Positions 41,957 to 46,248 of a stretch of 46,248 bases of DNA are shown in pieces (positions within the stretch are counted from its first letter, which is position 1; the number at the start of each line of letters is the position of its first letter). A program made the position numbers and the translations under genes. The DNA comes from an uncultured Verrucomicrobiota bacterium. GTDB lineage: Bacteria; Verrucomicrobiota; Verrucomicrobiia; Limisphaerales; UBA9464. The notes beneath the pieces were generated by a model that was not told the DNA's origin, ran no database searches, and saw only the letters and a program-made list of their open reading frames with translations. Where the stretch lies: the NCBI GenBank assembly GCA_903907995.1, contig CAIVQH010000052.1, positions 1 through 46,248 on the forward strand. Direction: 5' to 3'.

Positions 41957-44900
41957 TCAGGGGGTGGCGGCGCCGGTGATGGTCCGGGCGACGTAGTTGA
42001 TGCCGCCCGAGGCGGGCTTGACGAACTGGAGCGCCACGCTGACGGAGGCGCCCGGGGCGAGATTGCCCGAGGTGACGGTGATGTAAGGGCTGCCGGTGGG
42101 CGCGTTGTTGGCCGTGGTGCCGGCCGCGTTCGCGAGCGAGGTGCCGGCCGTGAGGCCGTCGAGCGCGAGGCTGATCGGACCGGTGACCGTGACCGAGCCG
42201 TTGTTCTTGACGGTGACCGTCTGGACCAGCTTGTTCAGGCGGCGGTCGAGGACGTAGCCGCCGCGGCTGATCTGCAGCGAGGTGAACACATCGGCGAAGC
42301 TGGCGCCGTTGGCGTCCCGCTGGTTGAGCGACGGGAGGCCGAAGCGCTGCTCGATGGTGGTGAGGATGCCCGAGGTGTCGCGCTGGCGGTGATCCACCAC
42401 GCCCTGCTTGGCGTAGGGCGAGATGACAATGGCCGGAACGCGCACGCCGGGGCCCCAGAGATCGCGGACCGGAGGCGTCACGTGGTCCCAACGGCCACCG
42501 TGTTCATCATAGGTGATGATGATGGCGGTGTGGGCCCACAGGGCGGGATTCGCCTGCACGGCGGCGACGAGATCGGCGACGTGCTGCTGGCCCTGCGCGA
42601 GGGAGGCGTAGCCGGGGTGCTCGTTGTCGGGCCCGAGGAGCTTCACAAACGACACCGAAGGCAGCGTGTTGTTGGCGATGTCGCCATAGATGCCCGTGCC
42701 GGCGCCATGCGAGCCTTCATCCCGCAGGTGCAGGGTCGCATACGGGTTTCGGCCGTCGGCGTGCGTGCCGGTGTAGTCGAACGGTGCCGACTTCGCGAAG
42801 AACGCGAACGCCTGGTGGTGCCACTGGAAGAGCGGATCGACCGTGTTCGGGCCGGAGCTGCCGTAGTGCAGGGGGTTCGAGGGCGAGCTGTCGAGCGCGT
42901 TGTTCCAGCCGCCCGAATACCACGCCCAGCTCACGCCGGCGTTGTCGAGGAGATCGCCGATGTTGAGCGGCGTCGCGGTGTTGTCCTGCAGCGGGATCAG
43001 ACTGACGGGGAAGCCCGTGAAGGTGAGGCTCACACCGGTCTGCGTGACGGTCGGCTTCTTCGACAGGCCGATCGTGCCGCCGCTGACGGAGGTGACCACT
43101 GTGCCCGCCTGGATGCCGGTGCCGCTGACGGTCATGCCCACATTGTTGGCGCCCAGACGCGTGCCGGACGCGCCCGTCACGTTGAAGCTCGTGGAATCGA
43201 GATTGCCCGTGGCGTTGGTCGCGAACGTCGTGGTGCTCGTCGCGAGGGAGCGCGAGAACGAGGTGTTCACGACGTAGTGCTTGTCGAAGTGCGAACCGTC
43301 CTGGAAGGACACGTCGCTCGGTGACGCCGACCCGCTCACCGTCGCGCTTTGATTTGCCACGCCGTTGATGCGGAGGCCGATCAGCGTGTCGCCCGCCACC
43401 GGCGTGATGCTGCCGTCGCGGATGAGCTTGCCGACCGCCGGATTGCCGCCCGTGTCGTTCCCCGAGGTGTTGGCCTGCACGAGGCCGGTCGGGTCGAGGT
43501 AGGCGAGGGCACCGGAGTTGCCCGCCCAACCGGAGACGGGATCATAGCCCGGCATGTTGTTGTACACCGGCGCCGCCGCCGCGATGAAGAACTGGTGGTT
43601 CAGGAACGAGCCGCCGAAGGACGAGTGGAAGAAGTTGTCACACATCACGTACTGCTGGGCGAGCAGGCCTTCCGGCAGGTAGCTGGCGTCGAAGTAGCTC
43701 ATGACCAGGCCCGGGTTGTCGGACCAGGTGGCGAAGCCACTGTTGTTGCGGTGGTCCGTGCCGAGCACATCCGCACCGGCGATCTGGAACATTTCCTGCC
43801 AGTACCGATGGACGATGTCGCCGGAATTGCCGGTGGTCGCGACGTAAGGCGCGATGTTATACGGAAGCAGCGTGTTGACCTTCAGCGCGCTGGTGGCATC
43901 GGCCGGATTCGTGCTGAAGCTGGTGTCGATGAATGCCGTCGAGCCATTCCCCGAATTGTAGCGGATCGGCTGCGGCGGGATGTTCAGGTAGCCCGGGGTG
44001 CCGACGGTGTTGCCGGACGTCTCGAGGCCGCTGCCGCTGTAACGGTCGAAGCCGTTGCTGGCGGCGAGGCCGCTCAGCGGATTGCCGGAGACACGGTCAA
44101 TCTGGTTCAGCGAACCAGCGCTGGCGTTGGCCCGGCCGTTCGCGCCGGGGAAGCTGCCGTAGAGGGCGTCGAAGCTCCAATTTTCTTGATAGACCACGAT
44201 GATGTGGTCGATGTTGTTGATCGCGCTGGCCGCATCCACCTGGAAGCTGAAGAGCACTTGCTCGGGATTGCTGGCCGCATTGTATTCCAGGAAGCTGTTT
44301 TGCGCCGTGGAGTTGATGCCGTAGCTCTTCACGGTGAGCGTCTTGCCGTCCGGACTCACGTCCAGCGTGTTGTAGTTGAACGTGTCCGGGCTGTAGAAGT
44401 CCACCGGCTGTCGCAGCGTGTCCGCGTCAGGATCGTTCAGGCGGGTGACATTGTGCAGGCCGGGATAGCCGGCGAGGCCGATCGGGTCCACGCCGGCGGC
44501 GACCTGGGCCGCCGCGATGCTGTCGGCCAATGGCTTCGCCATGCCGGCGAAGCTGTGGTTGGTGATGAGGTCGGGACCGGTCGCGCCCAACGGGCCGCAG
44601 ACGATCTCGAAGCAGTAGGGAACCTTGACGTAGCTCGACTGGACTCCCGTCTGGCCGGTGGGCGAGTAGGTGAGTTCGTTGACGCGGTTCTGATGGTCGT
44701 CCGTCGCCAGGAAGACGACGTTCTTGATCTGGTGATCCGCGATAAACTTGAGCAGCGCATTGCGTTCGGCGCGGTAACCGCCGATCCAGGACTTGCCACC
44801 GTCGCTCGCCACCGGGGCGTAGGTGCTCCCGGCGCCGAAGCTGGGAAGGTTGTTGAGGGTCAGCGCCCCGCCGATCGGACCGAGCTGGTCAATGGGATCG

Positions 44901-46090
44901 GAGATGTTGACGAATTTCCACGTCGTGCCGGCCTGCTCGGCGGCGAGGAGCGTGCTTTCCAGCCAGGCGAGCTGCGTGACACCGAGATAGGTGCGGCTCG
45001 CATTGTCCCCGCGTGAACCGGTGTCGTCGGCATTCCCGGAGGTCTTCATGCGGATGTCGCGGTAGCTGCGGCAGTCCGTGTTGACGAAGAGGGCGTTCCG
45101 GCCCCACTGCTGCGCGAAATAGAGCTGCTTGGTTCCGTCTGTGTTCGCGTCGCCGGGCGCGCTGATCGTGCCGCGGTTCTTCATCGGCTGATAGTTCAGG
45201 AACACCTGCTGCAGCGTCTGGAAGCCGCCGGACTTGTTGATGTAGGTGCCGCTGGTGTTGACATCGTTCGAGCTGACGCGCGCATCGACACCCGCGCCGG
45301 ACGAGAAATCACCGACCGCGCCACCGGCGGGCGCGCCACCGTTGATATACTGCTTGTTGCCCAGCTCGTGGTTGTCGTAGGTCGTGTAGTTGCCCTGGCC
45401 GGCAAAGAACGACTGGAGGCAGTTCTGGCCGCCGGCATTCACCGGCAGGAACTGCTCCTTATATTTGCGGGAGAACTGCGAGAACAGCTGCGCCTGGGTG
45501 GCGCCAGTGGACGTGGGGCCGGGGAGCGTTCCCGTGCTCGTGACCGCTGCCGAGCCGGTGCTCGCCGTCTCATAGATCGTGTCGCCGTCGAACATGAAGA
45601 AGTCCAGGTTCTTGTTGGGAACCTGGCTGGCCAGGGCGTAAGGGCGGATCAGGCCGTCACAATCGCCGGAGAAGGCGAAGTGGAGCGGGTAGTTCGTCCC
45701 GGCCTGCGGGGCCGTCTTGAACTTGCCGGTGAGGCTCGTCACCGCCCCCGTCTGGAAGCGGTAGTAATAGACAGTCTGCGGTTGCAGCCCCGTCACGTCG
45801 AACTTGACCGTGTAGTCGTTGCCGGCGGCGGTCGTCGTGCTGGCGGTCGCCGTGATCGTGCCGAAGCCCGGATCGGTGGAGACCTGCACGGTCACGCTGG
45901 CCGTGGTCGGGGTGATGTCGTCGGCGGCGCGGGTCCAGACGATGGCTTCATTGCTGGAGACGTCACCGGAGGCCACGCCGAGGAAGGCGACGGCGGCCCA
46001 GGTCGTCATCGACGACAGCGACGCGGCCGAAGCCAGCGCTGCCAGCACCGCCAGACGGCGCCGGCGGGAGGATACGATAGTTGGATTCAT
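41957..46090 (-). CDS. Giant fusion: PhoD-like phosphatase + phospholipase C/acid phosphatase (AcpA)-like phosphoesterase
   Basis: A 1377-residue secreted protein (signal peptide about 1-34, RRRRLAVLAALASAASL; start at 46090). Residues 36-620 are PhoD-like: an Fn3-like N-terminal domain, then the metallophosphatase with FDGD (167-170), YDNHELG (D239-N240-H241) and DDH (464-466). Residues 625-1240 are a PF04185-type phosphoesterase: IDHIIVVYQENWSFDALYG at its start, HSSFGGSFLNHQFF, and ITYDEHGGRWDHVTPP near the end. An extra 90-residue Thr/Ser/Gly segment is inserted at about 940-1030. The last 120 residues are an Ig-like tail. Two different phosphoester-cleaving folds in one chain is unusual. 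Confidence 0.92.
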   Translation of the reverse strand: MNPTIVSSRRRRLAVLAALASAASLSSMTTWAAVAFLGVASGDVSSNEAIVWTRAADDITPTTASVTVQVSTDPGFGTITATASTTTAAGNDYTVKFDVTGLQPQTVYYYRFQTGAVTSLTGKFKTAPQAGTNYPLHFAFSGDCDGLIRPYALASQVPNKNLDFFMFDGDTIYETASTGSAAVTSTGTLPGPTSTGATQAQLFSQFSRKYKEQFLPVNAGGQNCLQSFFAGQGNYTTYDNHELGNKQYINGGAPAGGAVGDFSSGAGVDARVSSNDVNTSGTYINKSGGFQTLQQVFLNYQPMKNRGTISAPGDANTDGTKQLYFAQQWGRNALFVNTDCRSYRDIRMKTSGNADDTGSRGDNASRTYLGVTQLAWLESTLLAAEQAGTTWKFVNISDPIDQLGPIGGALTLNNLPSFGAGSTYAPVASDGGKSWIGGYRAERNALLKFIADHQIKNVVFLATDDHQNRVNELTYSPTGQTGVQSSYVKVPYCFEIVCGPLGATGPDLITNHSFAGMAKPLADSIAAAQVAAGVDPIGLAGYPGLHNVTRLNDPDADTLRQPVDFYSPDTFNYNTLDVSPDGKTLTVKSYGINSTAQNSFLEYNAASNPEQVLFSFQVDAASAINNIDHIIVVYQENWSFDALYGSFPGANGRANASAGSLNQIDRVSGNPLSGLAASNGFDRYSGSGLETSGNTVGTPGYLNIPPQPIRYNSGNGSTAFIDTSFSTNPADATSALKVNTLLPYNIAPYVATTGNSGDIVHRYWQEMFQIAGADVLGTDHRNNSGFATWSDNPGLVMSYFDASYLPEGLLAQQYVMCDNFFHSSFGGSFLNHQFFIAAAAPVYNNMPGYDPVSGWAGNSGALAYLDPTGLVQANTSGNDTGGNPAVGKLIRDGSITPVAGDTLIGLRINGVANQSATVSGSASPSDVSFQDGSHFDKHYVVNTSFSRSLATSTTTFATNATGNLDSTSFNVTGASGTRLGANNVGMTVSGTGIQAGTVVTSVSGGTIGLSKKPTVTQTGVSLTFTGFPVSLIPLQDNTATPLNIGDLLDNAGVSWAWYSGGWNNALDSSPSNPLHYGSSGPNTVDPLFQWHHQAFAFFAKSAPFDYTGTHADGRNPYATLHLRDEGSHGAGTGIYGDIANNTLPSVSFVKLLGPDNEHPGYASLAQGQQHVADLVAAVQANPALWAHTAIIITYDEHGGRWDHVTPPVRDLWGPGVRVPAIVISPYAKQGVVDHRQRDTSGILTTIEQRFGLPSLNQRDANGASFADVFTSLQISRGGYVLDRRLNKLVQTVTVKNNGSVTVTGPISLALDGLTAGTSLANAAGTTANNAPTGSPYITVTSGNLAPGASVSVALQFVKPASGGINYVARTITGAATP

Positions 46091-46174
46091 GGATCTTGGG
46101 GAATGCCACCTAGTATCGTGTAACACATTTTATTTCGCATTGCTTCGGCCGAGTGGCGGGGGTTTGCTCGGGGC

Positions 46175-46248
46175 ATGGCCAATCGATACCGAGTGACGCT
46201 GACCGGGGCGGAACGCGACCAGCTCACCGAACTGACCCGCAAAGGCCG
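46175..46248 (+). CDS. IS630-family transposase N-terminus, 3' end outside window
   Basis: An ATG at 46175 opens a frame that runs off the right edge, reading MANRYRVTLTGAERDQLTEL and continuing TRKG. The pattern MxxRYRVxLTxxERxxLxxLxRKG is the standard beginning of IS630-type transposases, ahead of their helix-turn-helix. No catalytic DDE residues are visible. It begins 84 bases upstream of the fusion gene start on the opposite strand. Confidence 0.72.
   Translation, partial: MANRYRVTLTGAERDQLTELTRKG

Noticed and set aside
41399-45016. Two very long plus-strand open frames (641 and 555 codons) opposite the PEP-CTERM and phosphoesterase genes
   Set aside because: They are dominated by Gly, Val, Arg, Ala and Asp, show no domains, and mirror the Thr/Ser/Gly-rich sense proteins. 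Codon bias alone explains their length.
1-46248. CRISPR array
   Set aside because: No regularly spaced direct repeats with unique spacers were seen; the repeats present are inverted and isolated.

Overview
The window is high-GC, densely coded bacterial chromosome. I infer a Verrucomicrobiota-type organism from the combination of gene types: an SGNH lipase joined to a DUF1080 domain, FG-GAP and PEP-CTERM secreted proteins, pseudopilins with an H...DG motif, many secreted carbohydrate esterases, and several kinds of palindromic intergenic repeat. No rRNA or other marker is present to prove this. Both window edges cut transposase genes: an ISL3-like 3' end on the left and an IS630-like 5' end on the right.

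Layout. 1-9.2 kb: a LysR regulator with a T-N11-A palindrome at its start, then mostly secreted proteins (possible TIM-barrel protein, SGNH/DUF1080 lipase, CBM-like/SLBB protein, FG-GAP protein, two alpha/beta hydrolases). 9.3-18.7 kb: a membrane adenylate cyclase, a doubled DoxX-like protein, rhodanese and methionyl-tRNA synthetase, tRNA-Ser(GCU) with terminator, a small HEAGH protein, a deacetylase/esterase pair, a PhnB-like protein and an outer-membrane barrel. 18.8-30.3 kb: lnt with a coupled membrane protein, acyl-carrier-protein phosphodiesterase, a Tat-exported phosphatase-superfamily protein overlapping a membrane protein, a serine hydrolase, a GH16 glycosidase, dprA and a CCA-adding-type enzyme. 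30.4-36.4 kb: a YtrA-type GntR regulator with its own palindrome, a mini membrane protein, an ABC ATPase, a large permease with a duplicated tail, and two tandem pseudopilin paralogues. 36.5-38.7 kb: PPi-type phosphofructokinase and TerC. 38.8-46.1 kb: a minus-strand block of HAD phosphatase, a J-domain/TM/double-lectin-fold protein, a PEP-CTERM protein and a 1377-residue fusion of a PhoD-like and a phospholipase C/acid phosphatase-like enzyme.

How the genes fit together. Many products are exported and act on polysaccharides, their acyl groups or phosphoesters, which suits a particle- or polymer-degrading lifestyle. Housekeeping genes (metG, lnt, acpH, dprA, cca, PFP) are scattered between them. 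No single large pathway cluster, CRISPR array, prophage or secretion-system locus is present. The most unusual items are the double phosphoesterase fusion, the membrane J-domain protein with two lectin-fold repeats, the CBM-like/SLBB fusion, the permease with a duplicated tail, and at least two MITE-like element families. No gene-free gap exceeds 300 bases.
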